In this document: positions 15,911 through 23,785 of the stretch, one piece after another
Position numbering within the stretch: the stretch's first letter is position 1
Layout of the letters: the number at the start of each line of letters is the position of its first letter
Origin: Bhargavaea sp. CC-171006
Lineage (GTDB): Bacteria > Bacillota > Bacilli > Bacillales_A > Planococcaceae
Direction: 5' to 3'
Length of the DNA stretch: 51,772 nucleotides
Assembly: GCF_009761675.1 (NCBI RefSeq)
Contig: NZ_QUZH01000025.1
Location: 1 to 51,772, forward strand
Program-made: the position numbers and the translations under genes
Notes under the pieces: model-generated
The model's input: only the letters and a program-made list of their open reading frames with translations
Databases searched by the model: none
Told to the model about the DNA's origin: nothing

Positions 15911-17113
15911 TCAATTTTTAATCGGGATAGCACTTGCTAACAAAAGTGCCTGATTTATGTCCTCAATGATATCTTCTGCGTCCTCGAGCCCTACCGACAA
16001 CCGGATAAGTCCTTTTGAAAGGCCGAATTCATGGAGCTGACTTTCAGGAATGGATGAATGTGTCATGGATGCAGGGTGTTGTACAAGCGTCTCCGGATCA
16101 CCCAGGCTAAATGAAATCATTGCGACTTTCAATGCGCTGATGAAATCCTTTCCGGTCTGCACATCCCCTTTTACTTCAAAAGCGACAATCCCCCCCATAT
16201 TCTTCATTTGCTTTTTCGCCAGGCTGTGCTGCGGGTGAGAGGGCAGCCCAGGATAGAATACCCGCTCGACCATGGGATGCTGTTCCAGATACTCCGACAC
16301 CTTCTGAGCATTCTTACAATGCTGTTCCATACGGATTCCCAGGGTCTTGATTCCTCTCAGGATTAAGAAAGATTCCCAAGCATTTAAATTCTGGCCAAGG
16401 TCCCCCATCATGTCTTTGCGCATGTACTCGATGTCTGCCTTGGAACCGCAGATGATACCGGCAATCACATCTCCATGACCGTTCAAGTATTTCGTAGCAC
16501 TGTGAACCACGATATCTGCTCCCAATTCGATTGGCCTTTGAAGGTATGGTGTCATAAACGTATTGTCGACAATCAGCTTTAGGCCATGGCGTCCTGTAAT
16601 GGTTGCCACCGCTGCAATATCAATCAGTGTTAGCGTTGGGTTGGATGGAGTCTCGATATACACCGCCCTTGTATTCTCTTTAATTGCACCTTCAATGTTT
16701 GAATAGTTTGTGCAATCTACAAAATCATACTCAATTCCATAGCGTGTCGCAATATTAGATAGGAATTTATGAGTGCCTCCATACACATCTTTAGTCACAA
16801 CTACGTGATCTCCGCTGCGCAAGAATGCCAACAAAGCAATACTGATGGCAGCCATCCCACTACTTACCCCAAGGGCGTCTTCAGCACCTTCCAAAAATGC
16901 TACCTTATTTTCAAGTGTTCTCGTCGTCGGGTTTCCATACCTTCCATAGTACCGGCCTTCTTTCTTGCCTGAAACTACATCAACAGCGGACTCTGCATCA
17001 TCAAAACAATAAGCCACTGCCGGAATGATAGACTGTGACACAGCCCCGGATTTCTCATCTGGGCATTGTCCCGCGTGAATGGCGGTTGTATTGAAACGTT
17101 GATTGCTAGTCAT
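15911..17113 (-). CDS. PLP-dependent trans-sulfuration enzyme (cystathionine gamma-synthase/lyase-like)
   Basis: A 400-aa cytoplasmic enzyme of the Cys/Met metabolism PLP family, which acts on cystathionine, homocysteine, cysteine or related thioethers. The Schiff-base lysine lies in SATKYLNGHGD (K208). The phosphate-binding SSGMAAI is at 84-90, and the active-site tyrosine region reads VYGGTHKF (110-117). Methionine gamma-lyases have a Cys after this Tyr-Gly pair. Here it is Gly, which favours a cystathionine gamma-lyase or synthase type. I start it at 17113, with AGGAG 10 nt upstream. It lies 36 bp after gntR and before an amino-acid importer, so its substrate is probably the imported compound. 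Confidence 0.9.
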   Translation of the reverse strand: MTSNQRFNTTAIHAGQCPDEKSGAVSQSIIPAVAYCFDDAESAVDVVSGKKEGRYYGRYGNPTTRTLENKVAFLEGAEDALGVSSGMAAISIALLAFLRSGDHVVVTKDVYGGTHKFLSNIATRYGIEYDFVDCTNYSNIEGAIKENTRAVYIETPSNPTLTLIDIAAVATITGRHGLKLIVDNTFMTPYLQRPIELGADIVVHSATKYLNGHGDVIAGIICGSKADIEYMRKDMMGDLGQNLNAWESFLILRGIKTLGIRMEQHCKNAQKVSEYLEQHPMVERVFYPGLPSHPQHSLAKKQMKNMGGIVAFEVKGDVQTGKDFISALKVAMISFSLGDPETLVQHPASMTHSSIPESQLHEFGLSKGLIRLSVGLEDAEDIIEDINQALLLASAIPIKN

Positions 17114-17149
17114 GAATAAACCACTCCTGTTCATTGAATTTGTCTCGTT

Positions 17150-17821
17150 TCACCAGGTTGCTTGCTTGCTGCTTTCATAGATTCGAATAGCATCCACAGC
17201 GGAATTTAGGCTGTTCTCAATATGTTGTTTCATGGCCAATCCGGCCCCCTCTGCATCCCTATTCGCCATACACCTGACAATCTGATGATGTTCCTTCCCC
17301 TCTTCGATTGTCCGCTCCAATTTATGATTTGGAACCAGTCTCCGGTATCGATGGATGTGATCGTTCAGTTGGCTGATAAAGTTGTTCACTGTACGGTTCC
17401 CACTTAGTTGGTAGATGTAAGTGTGAAACTTAGACCCGTACTTTAAAATCTCTTCGAGGTCCTTTGACTGCAAAGCTTCATGAATCATATCGGCGAGTTG
17501 GGCTAGTTCGATTAAGTCCTGCTCTGTTGCATTTTCTGTTGCTTCACAGACAGCAATTTCTTCGAGCTTGGATCGTACTTTAAAAATCTCTTTGACTTCT
17601 TTTATAGAGATATTCGAGATTCTCAGCCGCCCATTCTCTTGTCGTTCAACCAGTTTCTCAATTTCTAGTCTTTGAAGCGCAGCCCTTAAAGGGGTCCGGC
17701 TGATCTTCAACTTTGCTGAAATTTCTTCTTCGACCACTGGTTGCAATGGTTCCAGTGTCCCTTCAATAATCCGTTTCTTAATCTCACGATAGGCATATTC
17801 TTGCGCTGTAGACCTTACCAT
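17150..17821 (-). CDS. GntR-family regulator with FCD domain (FadR subfamily)
   Basis: The 223-aa protein has an N-terminal winged HTH (about 5-70, with ISRTPLRAALQRLEIEKLVE as the recognition part) and an all-helical FCD ligand-binding domain (about 85-215) rich in conserved Asp/His/Arg positions. I start it at the ATG at 17821, which has AAGGAGG at good spacing; an upstream in-frame extension lies in the promoter and operator region and is unlikely. It is first in the operon and three GTATAC/GTACAC-type sites precede it, so autoregulation and control of the downstream PLP/ABC/URO-D genes is the natural reading. Confidence 0.93.
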   Translation of the reverse strand: MVRSTAQEYAYREIKKRIIEGTLEPLQPVVEEEISAKLKISRTPLRAALQRLEIEKLVERQENGRLRISNISIKEVKEIFKVRSKLEEIAVCEATENATEQDLIELAQLADMIHEALQSKDLEEILKYGSKFHTYIYQLSGNRTVNNFISQLNDHIHRYRRLVPNHKLERTIEEGKEHHQIVRCMANRDAEGAGLAMKQHIENSLNSAVDAIRIYESSKQATW

Positions 17822-17837
17822 CAGAGAGCCTCCTTTC

Positions 17838-17909
17838 TGTACACAATATTTGTATACAAAGTTTGAAGGTAAAAAAATACGAAAACTCTGTATACAATTT
17901 CTGTACACA
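17838..17909. promoter_or_regulatory. Operator cluster for the FCD-GntR regulator
   Basis: A perfect 12-bp palindrome TTTGTATACAAA (17849-17860), a second TGTATACA (17889-17896) followed by ATT, and related TGTACA cores at 17837-17842 and 17902-17907 lie between the -10 box and the gntR start. They fit the yGT-N-ACr operator pattern known for FadR-subfamily GntR regulators. Assigning them to the adjacent gene product is inference. Confidence 0.7.
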
Positions 17910-17910
17910 A

Positions 17911-17939
17911 ATCATAAGCGACCATGAAAGCGCTGTCAA
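17911..17939 (-). promoter_or_regulatory. Sigma-A promoter of the gntR operon
   Basis: TTGACA (17939-17934), a 17-nt spacer and TATGAT (17916-17911) give a near-consensus promoter. The transcript would start near 17904, just upstream of or within the operator cluster. Confidence 0.88.
17924..17938. promoter_or_regulatory. cre site overlapping the -35 box (CcpA)
   Basis: ATGAAAGCGCTGTCA fits the cre consensus WTGNAANCGNWNNCW at every fixed position. It covers most of the -35 element and part of the spacer of the gntR promoter, a position that predicts carbon catabolite repression by CcpA. Confidence 0.8.
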
Positions 17940-18180
17940 CACATTTTTCGAAATATTTATTAATTATTCTGTTCTAACCCTATCTTCCGATCCTTTAACC
18001 GAATAATTGCTGCATCGCTCTATGTTAACACTCACTTTTGCAAGGTACACTCGTCCTTGAATTTATCGGGTTAGCCACGCGTTTCCGGTAACCTTCCACT
18101 TGGCTTTCCCGCTTGCGCGGCGTGTCTGACAATTGGGTAACCGGCTAGTAAGGTATTTCTCATGTGGGTAAATTTTTTAA

Positions 18181-18308
18181 GTAACCACTCACCCCCAAAA
18201 GGTAAAAACTCATAAACCCGCCGTAGCGACTCACTATCCGAAGGTAAGAACCCAGGCACCCCTTCGTAAGAACTCAAGTACCCCCAGGTAGGGATTCAGC
18301 CCCAAAAG
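18181..18308. repeat. Degenerate 21-22-bp tandem array (array A)
   Basis: Six head-to-tail units begin at 18181, 18202, 18223, 18244, 18266 and 18288, each 21 or 22 bp. The shared pattern is GTA[A/G][A/G/C][A/G]A[C/T]TCA followed after 1-3 bases by a C-rich half ending in AAG or TTC. No copy is identical to another. The period is not a multiple of three and the region is non-coding. The same pattern recurs at 48876-49050. Confidence 0.7.
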
Positions 18309-18310
18309 CG

Positions 18311-18337
18311 AAAAAAGCAGCCGCTCCGGCTGCTTTT
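18311..18337. terminator. Bidirectional terminator after the YjiH-like gene
   Basis: An 11-bp stem (18313-18323 with 18327-18337) has a 3-nt loop, with A and T tracts on the outer sides, so it can stop transcription from either direction. It closes the regulator/aminotransferase/permease operon. Confidence 0.88.
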
Positions 18338-18353
18338 CTCCATTCACCACTAT

Positions 18354-19721
18354 TCAAAACACAAACAAATGCGCAATGACCACAATGATTGGCAGCGTAA
18401 TGATCGTACGCTGGATGAAGATCACGACGAGATCCAGGAAGCTGACCGGGATGTTGGAACGCAGGATCAGGATTCCGATTTCCGACATGTAAATCAGCTG
18501 TGTCAGCGACAGCGTACCGACGACGAACCTTGTCAGTTCACTTTCGATGCCGCTTCCGATAACTGATGGGAGGAACATGTCGGCGAAGCCGACGAGCATG
18601 GTCGGTGCAGCAGCCGCGGCTTCTGGGAGGCCCATCCATGTGAGGATCGGTACGAGCGGGTAGGAGATCCAGTTAAAGATCGGTGTGAACTCGGCGATAA
18701 TTAATGCCAATGCACCGAGGCTCATGACGAGCGGGATCAGTCCGAGCCAGATATCCAGGACCGTGCTGACACCGTCTTTAACAAGACCTTTCGCGCTTTT
18801 CGTCGTCTCTGCTTTCTTAAGTGCCAGTTTCCAACCCCAGCTTACAGCGGTTTCTCCTTCAGGGATGGCTTCATCATTTTCCTGCCGAGCGCTGCCGTCA
18901 AAGTACGTGTCGGGTTTGCGCGAGAGCGGTGGAATCCTCGGCATGATGATGGCGGCGGCGATGCTCGCGACGCTGAGTGTGAGATAGAACGGGACAAACA
19001 GATGGCCGAGTCCGATGACTTTGGCGACGACGAGGGAAAACGCGACAGATGCAATCGAGAACGTCGTTGCGATGACCGCGGCTTCCCGCCCAGTGTAATT
19101 GTTTTCATCGTATTGTTTCATCGTGATGACGACGCCGACCGGTGCCGCTCCCATCCACGAAGCGAGCGTGTCGATCGAGGAGCGTCCCGGAAGCGTGAAG
19201 ATCGGGCGCATGAACCGCGTCAGCAGTGCGCCGAAGAATTCCATCAGGCCAAACTCCACCAACAGTGGCAGCATGACACCAGCGAACAGGAACCAGGTCA
19301 GCAACACCGGTGCCAGGTCGAACAGCACAACTCCGCCCGTTGCACGGGAAGAAATAAATGCCGGACCCACTTCAAAGTACGCCATGACCCCTACGGCAAA
19401 TCCGAACAGTCGTGTAATGATGCCGAACGGCCCGACGACGAACAGGTTCTTCAAAAACGGCCGGTCCATCACAAACGCAGGCTTCACCAACACCGCAACC
19501 AGCGTCACCGCCGCCGTGAATCCAAGCATCCAAACCAGGAACGCCGGAATCCACTCACTTCCCCATCCAAGCAGCGCGGACGCCATGACTCCGATTCCGA
19601 TTGTGATTTCCCCGTTCCACTTGATTGGCACAAGGAACAAGAGCACCCCGATCAAAGACGGAATCAGAAACTTCCAGACGGCTCCTTTAGAAATCGCCTG
19701 CTCTCCTTTAATGACTGTCAT
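18354..19721 (-). CDS. YjiH-type membrane protein with nucleoside-recognition (Gate) domains
   Basis: The 455-aa polytopic protein has about ten membrane segments and two repeats of the Gate/nucleoside-recognition fold, for example around TRFMRPIFTLPGRSSIDTLASWMG in the first half and PTMLVGFADMFLPSVIGSG in the second. The family is annotated as YjiH; transport of nucleosides, amino acids or similar solutes is assumed for relatives but often unproven. The ATG follows AGGGGGAAAAG. It starts 21 bp after the aminotransferase stop, so it may import or export that enzyme's amino substrate. The substrate is unknown. Confidence 0.8.
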   Translation of the reverse strand: MTVIKGEQAISKGAVWKFLIPSLIGVLLFLVPIKWNGEITIGIGVMASALLGWGSEWIPAFLVWMLGFTAAVTLVAVLVKPAFVMDRPFLKNLFVVGPFGIITRLFGFAVGVMAYFEVGPAFISSRATGGVVLFDLAPVLLTWFLFAGVMLPLLVEFGLMEFFGALLTRFMRPIFTLPGRSSIDTLASWMGAAPVGVVITMKQYDENNYTGREAAVIATTFSIASVAFSLVVAKVIGLGHLFVPFYLTLSVASIAAAIIMPRIPPLSRKPDTYFDGSARQENDEAIPEGETAVSWGWKLALKKAETTKSAKGLVKDGVSTVLDIWLGLIPLVMSLGALALIIAEFTPIFNWISYPLVPILTWMGLPEAAAAAPTMLVGFADMFLPSVIGSGIESELTRFVVGTLSLTQLIYMSEIGILILRSNIPVSFLDLVVIFIQRTIITLPIIVVIAHLFVF

Positions 19722-19742
19722 CGCTTTTCCCCCTCTGTCCCT

Positions 19743-21068
19743 TCAGTTTCCGCGTTCCTGAAGCACTTCTTCAAGCACTCCGAGTCCGTCGTTGATTTGT
19801 TGTTTCGTCACCGTGAGCGGCGGAATCATCCGGATGACTTCGCCGGAGTTGCCGCACAGATAAAACAGGACACCCTTCTCCAGGCAGCGGTCCAGTACAT
19901 CCATGACCGCCGCTCCGTCCGGCTCACCCGTCTCCGGATCGCAGAGCTCGATGCCGATCATGAGCCCGAGCCCACGGACATCCCGGATCACCGGATAACT
20001 GTCCTTCATCTCCAAGAGACGCTCCATTGCATACGCCCCGGCCTCACGGGCGTTCTCAAGCAATTTCTCTTCTTTCATGACTTCCAATGATGCAAGTGCC
20101 GCCGAGCAGGCGATCGGGTTTCCGCCGAACGTTGTCCCGTGCGATCCGAGCGGCCACTGGTCCATCAGTTCCTTCGACGCGACGGTCGCGCTCAGTGGCA
20201 GACCCGCCGCGATTCCCTTTGCGATTGCCATGATGTCGGGCGTTACACCAAAGGTTTGCGCCGCAAACCAGTTCCCCGTGCGGCCGAACCCAGTCTGGAC
20301 CTCGTCAAAGATCAGCAAAATCCCGTGCCGGTCACAGATCTCGCGGATCTTCCGCAGCCACGCCTTCGGAGGGATGATATAGCCGCCCTCACCCATCACC
20401 GGCTCAATGATCATGCATGCCACTTCTTCCGGATCCACCTGATGGCTGAACAGCCGGCGGGCATCCTTCTCCAGCTTTTCCGGGAAGAATGCTTCTGGGT
20501 CCGCCCCTTCCGGCAGATCTTCCGGCAACGCATACGGCAGCTGGTACGTCAGCCAGGATGGCTGCTGGTATTTTCGGTATTTGCTTTTTGACGTGGTGAC
20601 ACTCAATGCACCAATCGAGCGTCCATGGAAACAGCCCGTGAACGACACGGCATACGGTCGCTTCGTCACATGCTTCGCAAGCTTCAGCGCCCCCTCGATC
20701 GCCTCCGTCCCGCTGTTCGCGAAGAAGAAGTTGTCCAGATTCGGAGGAAGCACCTGCTGGAGTTCATGCGCCAGCTTCAGGATGGACTCATAGATGATCA
20801 CACCGGACGGCCCGTGCACGAGATGATCCGCACTGTCCTTGATCGCCTGCACGACCTTCGGATGCCGGTGCCCCACGTTCTCCACCGCAATCCCCGACGT
20901 AAAGTCCAAGTACTTCTTGCCATCTGTTCCGTAGTAATAGCACCCTTCCGCCTTTACCACCGGAAGGTTCGGATGGTCCTTCGCCATGCTCGGGGCGAGG
21001 AAATTGCCGATGTTCGCGACCATCCGGGTCCACTCCGGCTGTGTAGCTTGCTCAAGCTGTTTTGTCAT
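19743..21068 (-). CDS. Class III PLP aminotransferase (4-aminobutyrate aminotransferase-like)
   Basis: The 441-aa cytoplasmic fold-type I aminotransferase moves an omega-amino group, typically to 2-oxoglutarate. [13 protein letters not shown] is at 119-131, the PLP-aspartate lies in [13 protein letters not shown] (D255) and the Schiff-base lysine in [12 protein letters not shown] (K284), all canonical for the GabT/ornithine aminotransferase class. I start it at the ATG at 21068, with GAGGAGG 7-8 nt upstream. The upstream activator gene and the downstream permease suggest a dedicated amine or omega-amino-acid catabolic operon. GABA is the most familiar substrate of this set, but beta-alanine or others cannot be excluded. 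Confidence 0.9.
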   Translation of the reverse strand: MTKQLEQATQPEWTRMVANIGNFLAPSMAKDHPNLPVVKAEGCYYYGTDGKKYLDFTSGIAVENVGHRHPKVVQAIKDSADHLVHGPSGVIIYESILKLAHELQQVLPPNLDNFFFANSGTEAIEGALKLAKHVTKRPYAVSFTGCFHGRSIGALSVTTSKSKYRKYQQPSWLTYQLPYALPEDLPEGADPEAFFPEKLEKDARRLFSHQVDPEEVACMIIEPVMGEGGYIIPPKAWLRKIREICDRHGILLIFDEVQTGFGRTGNWFAAQTFGVTPDIMAIAKGIAAGLPLSATVASKELMDQWPLGSHGTTFGGNPIACSAALASLEVMKEEKLLENAREAGAYAMERLLEMKDSYPVIRDVRGLGLMIGIELCDPETGEPDGAAVMDVLDRCLEKGVLFYLCGNSGEVIRMIPPLTVTKQQINDGLGVLEEVLQERGN

Positions 21069-21139
21069 GATGACGTCCTCCTCGTTCTTTATTGGAAGAA
21101 GAGCGAAACGGGTTTGCTCCGGTCGGTCCCGGTTCACCC

Positions 21140-22492
21140 TCACTCTCCCTCATACTTCTTCAGCTTCCGGACGACCGACGGCTGGCTGATACCCAGTTGT
21201 TTCGCCATCTCGGTCGTCGTCCCGTATTTTTGCTTGGCCGCCATCAGTACCCGCTTTTCCACACTCTCCAGGATGCTCGGCAACGGCCTGCCGTCCATCT
21301 CAATCTCCGACAGGGAATCGCCCGCCGGTACGCGGTATTCCATCGGCAGGTCATCTGCCGTCAGCAATTTATTCCTGCCGCCAATGACCAGCCGCTCCAT
21401 CACATTCGCCAGTTCATCGATATTGCCCGGCCATGGACACTCAAGCAGGTATTCAAACAGCCCTTGGGATAGTTCCTTCCTGACCCCGTGCTTTTCGCAG
21501 AATCGATCCAGGAAAAGCGGGATGAGCGAGGACAAGTCCTCTTTCCGATCCATAAGCGGGCGCAGTTCGATCGGCACAAGATGGATCAGATAAAACAGCT
21601 CCCGGCTAAAGGCCCCGTCCTGTACTGCACCGGACAGATCGCCCTCCGCGGATGCCATGATCCGGACATCAAACGGAACTTCTGCCCCTTCCATCGTCTG
21701 GTACTTCTTCTCTTTCAACCAGCCGGCCAGCCGGTTTTGAAGATACGGCGACAGCCGGTCGATCCCCTCAAGATACAATGTGCCGCCTTCCGCAATCGAC
21801 AGCATTCCGATCTTCCCGTCCGAATCACCCGTCAGCTCCCGCTCAAACAGTGCTTCCGGAACCGTCCGGCAATCCAGTGTCAGGAACGCCTCTTCGCTGC
21901 GGCGGCTGTGTACATGGATTTCACGCGCAAGAGTCGCCTTTCCGGTCCCGTGTTCCCCGTACAGGAGGATCGGCACATCCAGTTCCGCCGCTTCCAGCCC
22001 TCCCGCAAACGCTTCTGAAGTCGACCTGGATGCGAGCACCAGCCCTTCCGGAACCGCCGCCTCCCGACGAAGCAGACTCAGCTCCTCCTTCATCCGCGCC
22101 ATCTCCGCTTCCATATCGTTCAGGTAGTCTTGGATGACGACTAGCTCCGACCATTCGCACGAGTAGCTGATGACATGCTCTACCTCGCCCGCTTCATCAA
22201 ACAGCGGAAACCCGATGATCAGTTCACGGGTCCCATTCGGCGTATCTTGCACCAGCACCACTTTCTTCTTTTCTTTCAAAACGAGCGGCGTAATCGCCGG
22301 CACAAACACCTTCTCCTGCTCCAAGTCATAAACCGAACGGCCAAGCAGCGACTCCGGTGTCACCCCATAATGCCGCCCGCTGATCCTTGACGCCTGGACA
22401 ATTACCCCGGCCCGGTTCGTCACAATCAGATCTTCATCAGTCGAATCAATGATTTCAAATTGGGTATCCGGATTGATGGAAAAGATGGACAT
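21140..22492 (-). CDS. PAS-AAA-HTH transcriptional regulator, degenerate sigma-54 activator type
   Basis: A 450-aa regulator with a PAS sensor (about 10-115), a coiled linker, an AAA+ domain (about 150-375) and a Fis/TyrR-type HTH ([22 protein letters not shown], about 424-445). Walker A is present as GEHGTGKA (179-186), but several activator signatures are lost. The GAFTGA loop that contacts sigma-54 is absent, since the segment reads [12 protein letters not shown]. Walker B reads [10 protein letters not shown] where DE is usual. The FREDLYYRL region reads FSRELFYLI, lacking the arginine fingers. It therefore probably does not activate sigma-54 polymerase and may act TyrR-like at sigma-A promoters (inference). 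The start at 22492 has AGGAGGTG upstream. Confidence 0.88.
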   Translation of the reverse strand: MSIFSINPDTQFEIIDSTDEDLIVTNRAGVIVQASRISGRHYGVTPESLLGRSVYDLEQEKVFVPAITPLVLKEKKKVVLVQDTPNGTRELIIGFPLFDEAGEVEHVISYSCEWSELVVIQDYLNDMEAEMARMKEELSLLRREAAVPEGLVLASRSTSEAFAGGLEAAELDVPILLYGEHGTGKATLAREIHVHSRRSEEAFLTLDCRTVPEALFERELTGDSDGKIGMLSIAEGGTLYLEGIDRLSPYLQNRLAGWLKEKKYQTMEGAEVPFDVRIMASAEGDLSGAVQDGAFSRELFYLIHLVPIELRPLMDRKEDLSSLIPLFLDRFCEKHGVRKELSQGLFEYLLECPWPGNIDELANVMERLVIGGRNKLLTADDLPMEYRVPAGDSLSEIEMDGRPLPSILESVEKRVLMAAKQKYGTTTEMAKQLGISQPSVVRKLKKYEGE

Positions 22493-22532
22493 GCGGCACC
22501 TCCTGTTAGATAAGTATTCGTATTTGAATAAG

Positions 22533-22561
22533 ACTATACAGAGTGGCAAGAACGAATGCAA
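22533..22561 (-). promoter_or_regulatory. Sigma-A promoter for the PAS-AAA-HTH regulator operon
   Basis: TTGCAT (22561-22556), a 17-nt spacer and TATAGT (22538-22533) form a good sigma-A promoter about 40 bp before the regulator start, with an AT-rich stretch upstream. No -24/-12 (TGGC/TTGC) sigma-54 promoter was found before this gene or before the aminotransferase gene. Confidence 0.7.
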
Positions 22562-22727
22562 TTAATAATTTGATAATTTAAAATGATTCCTGCTAGTTGA
22601 ATTAGCGTTGAGTCTGAACTGGTTATAGAACCAATTATTCATAGTTGATGTACTATTCAATAATGAATATAACTATACAACGGACTGCATAATATTACAA
22701 TGTAGAATTGCAGGTTAATTTTGTATT

Positions 22728-22835
22728 TCATACAGCAAAAAACGACACCTCAACAGGTGCCGCCAGCAGATTACACTGGTGGATATCCTCCGCTGTCATG
22801 TCGATAATTGTTGTATAGCCAGCGATGTAATCCAT
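22728..22835 (-). pseudogene. Possible remnant of a fumarylacetoacetate hydrolase-family gene
   Basis: A 35-codon reading frame encodes DYIAGYTTIIDMTAEDI, which resembles the core GYTxxNDxTARD segment of the FAH family as I remember it. The sequence then departs (HQCNLLAAP) and stops. An in-frame extension upstream (GVDEM) also fits, but the frame soon enters the SDR terminator. A GGGAG site precedes the ATG at 22835, so a short peptide could still be made. Its own terminator follows at 22735-22760. The most likely reading is a relic of a deleted gene. Confidence 0.35.
22735..22762 (-). terminator. Second intrinsic terminator downstream of the FAH-like remnant
   Basis: On the minus strand GGCACCT and AGGTGTC pair over 7 bp (one G-U) around a GTTG loop and are followed by CG and six Ts. 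It lies about 100 bp beyond the SDR terminator and would end transcription of the remnant. Confidence 0.7.
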
Positions 22836-22856
22836 TTCATCCACTCCCCCCAAAAG

Positions 22857-22881
22857 AAAAAAGCAGCCGCGCCGGCTGCTT
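22857..22881 (-). terminator. Intrinsic terminator of the SDR/symporter/peptidase operon
   Basis: A perfect 9-bp stem AAGCAGCCG/CGGCTGCTT (22861-22869 with 22873-22881) has a 3-nt loop and is followed on the minus strand by TTTTCTTTT. It is located about 60 bp after the SDR stop codon. Confidence 0.85.
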
Positions 22882-22938
22882 CAATACTAATTAATCACTT
22901 ATCCAATTCCAACGTCTCATTGTTTTGACAAATACATG

Positions 22939-23688
22939 TTAAGACGACAGTGACGCCAAGACACTCATCCCACCACAAACATAGATAACCTGTCCTGTCG
23001 TGAACCAGTTCTCTTCATCTGCAAAATATTCGACGATGTTTGTGACCTGCCGTGGAGTTCCGACTTTGCCCATAGGTTGACTGTTCATCCGAAAGCTGAC
23101 TTCTTCTTCAGTGCTCTGTTGGTGCAGCGGAGTATCAATCATTCCTGGTGCTACACAATTCACAGTAATACCCATTCTTGCGGTTTCTAAAGCAAGCGAT
23201 CGTGTCAGGCTGACAATTCCACCTTTGGATGCGGCATAATTGCTCTGGGCTGTACCGCCTAGCCAACCTCTTGAGGAGATATTGATAATCCTCCCATATC
23301 CTTTCTCCTTCATGATCTTGATTGCTTCCTTGCAACACAGAAAATACGATTTCAGATTGACTTCTAAGATGTCATCCCAGTCTTCTTCTTCCATCTCGGT
23401 AATAGGTCTATTGCGCATGGTTCCTGCATTGTTGACTAAAATATCAACGGTTCCATAGGTTGAGAGCACTTTCCTGAATAAGGCCTCGCACTCTCTCGCC
23501 TGGGAGACATCAGATTGCACGAAAATCGCTTCCCCACCACCGGCTTTGATAGAATCTACGATGCGGTTACCACGTTCTATATTTCTTCCGACGACGACCA
23601 CTTTGTAATTACCCTGGCCGAACTTGACTGCAATATCTTCCCCGATGCCAGAGGTACTGCCTGTGATCACAGCTACCTGTTCCTCCAT
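22939..23688 (-). CDS. Short-chain dehydrogenase/reductase (SDR)
   Basis: The 249-aa classical SDR has the cofactor motif TGSTSGIG near the N-terminus, the structural NNAG, the catalytic Ser in NISSRG and the Tyr-Lys pair in YAASKGG. It should be a soluble NAD(P)-dependent oxidoreductase of FabG-like build, substrate unknown. I start it at 23688 (MEEQVAVITG), where the family normally begins. The longer frame from 23718 would start inside a 9-bp GC hairpin. It is the last gene of the operon that begins with another SDR at 28.8 kb. Confidence 0.88.
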   Translation of the reverse strand: MEEQVAVITGSTSGIGEDIAVKFGQGNYKVVVVGRNIERGNRIVDSIKAGGGEAIFVQSDVSQARECEALFRKVLSTYGTVDILVNNAGTMRNRPITEMEEEDWDDILEVNLKSYFLCCKEAIKIMKEKGYGRIINISSRGWLGGTAQSNYAASKGGIVSLTRSLALETARMGITVNCVAPGMIDTPLHQQSTEEEVSFRMNSQPMGKVGTPRQVTNIVEYFADEENWFTTGQVIYVCGGMSVLASLSS

Positions 23689-23715
23689 CTTCACAATCCA
23701 CCATCCCAACATGTT

Positions 23716-23744
23716 CACCCGGGGAATTGTGCAAACCCCGGGTG
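23716..23744. repeat. Intercistronic GC-rich hairpin
   Basis: CACCCGGGG and CCCCGGGTG pair perfectly over 9 bp around an 11-nt loop, between the symporter stop and the SDR start. Neither side has a convincing T-run, so partial termination or mRNA protection is more likely than full termination. Confidence 0.6.
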
Positions 23745-23785
23745 TTTATATTTCTTTATCCGTTCATTTTGAAGTTAGTCAAACC

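Noticed and set aside
15911-17113. Methionine gamma-lyase assignment
   Set aside because: The active-site segment has Gly (VYGGTHKF) where methionine gamma-lyases have a conserved Cys, so the broader cystathionine lyase/synthase call is safer.
18181-18308. CRISPR-like array
   Set aside because: Units are only 21-22 bp, none are identical, there is no separation into constant repeat and variable spacer, and no cas genes are present.
19002-20090. 362-aa plus-strand ORF across the YjiH-like and aminotransferase genes
   Set aside because: It spans the boundary of two well-supported minus-strand genes, has a low-complexity charged composition and no ribosome-binding site.
21069-21139. Sigma-54 (-24/-12) promoter before the aminotransferase gene
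   Set aside because: No TGGC-N8-TGC pattern with correct spacing is present in the 71-bp gap.
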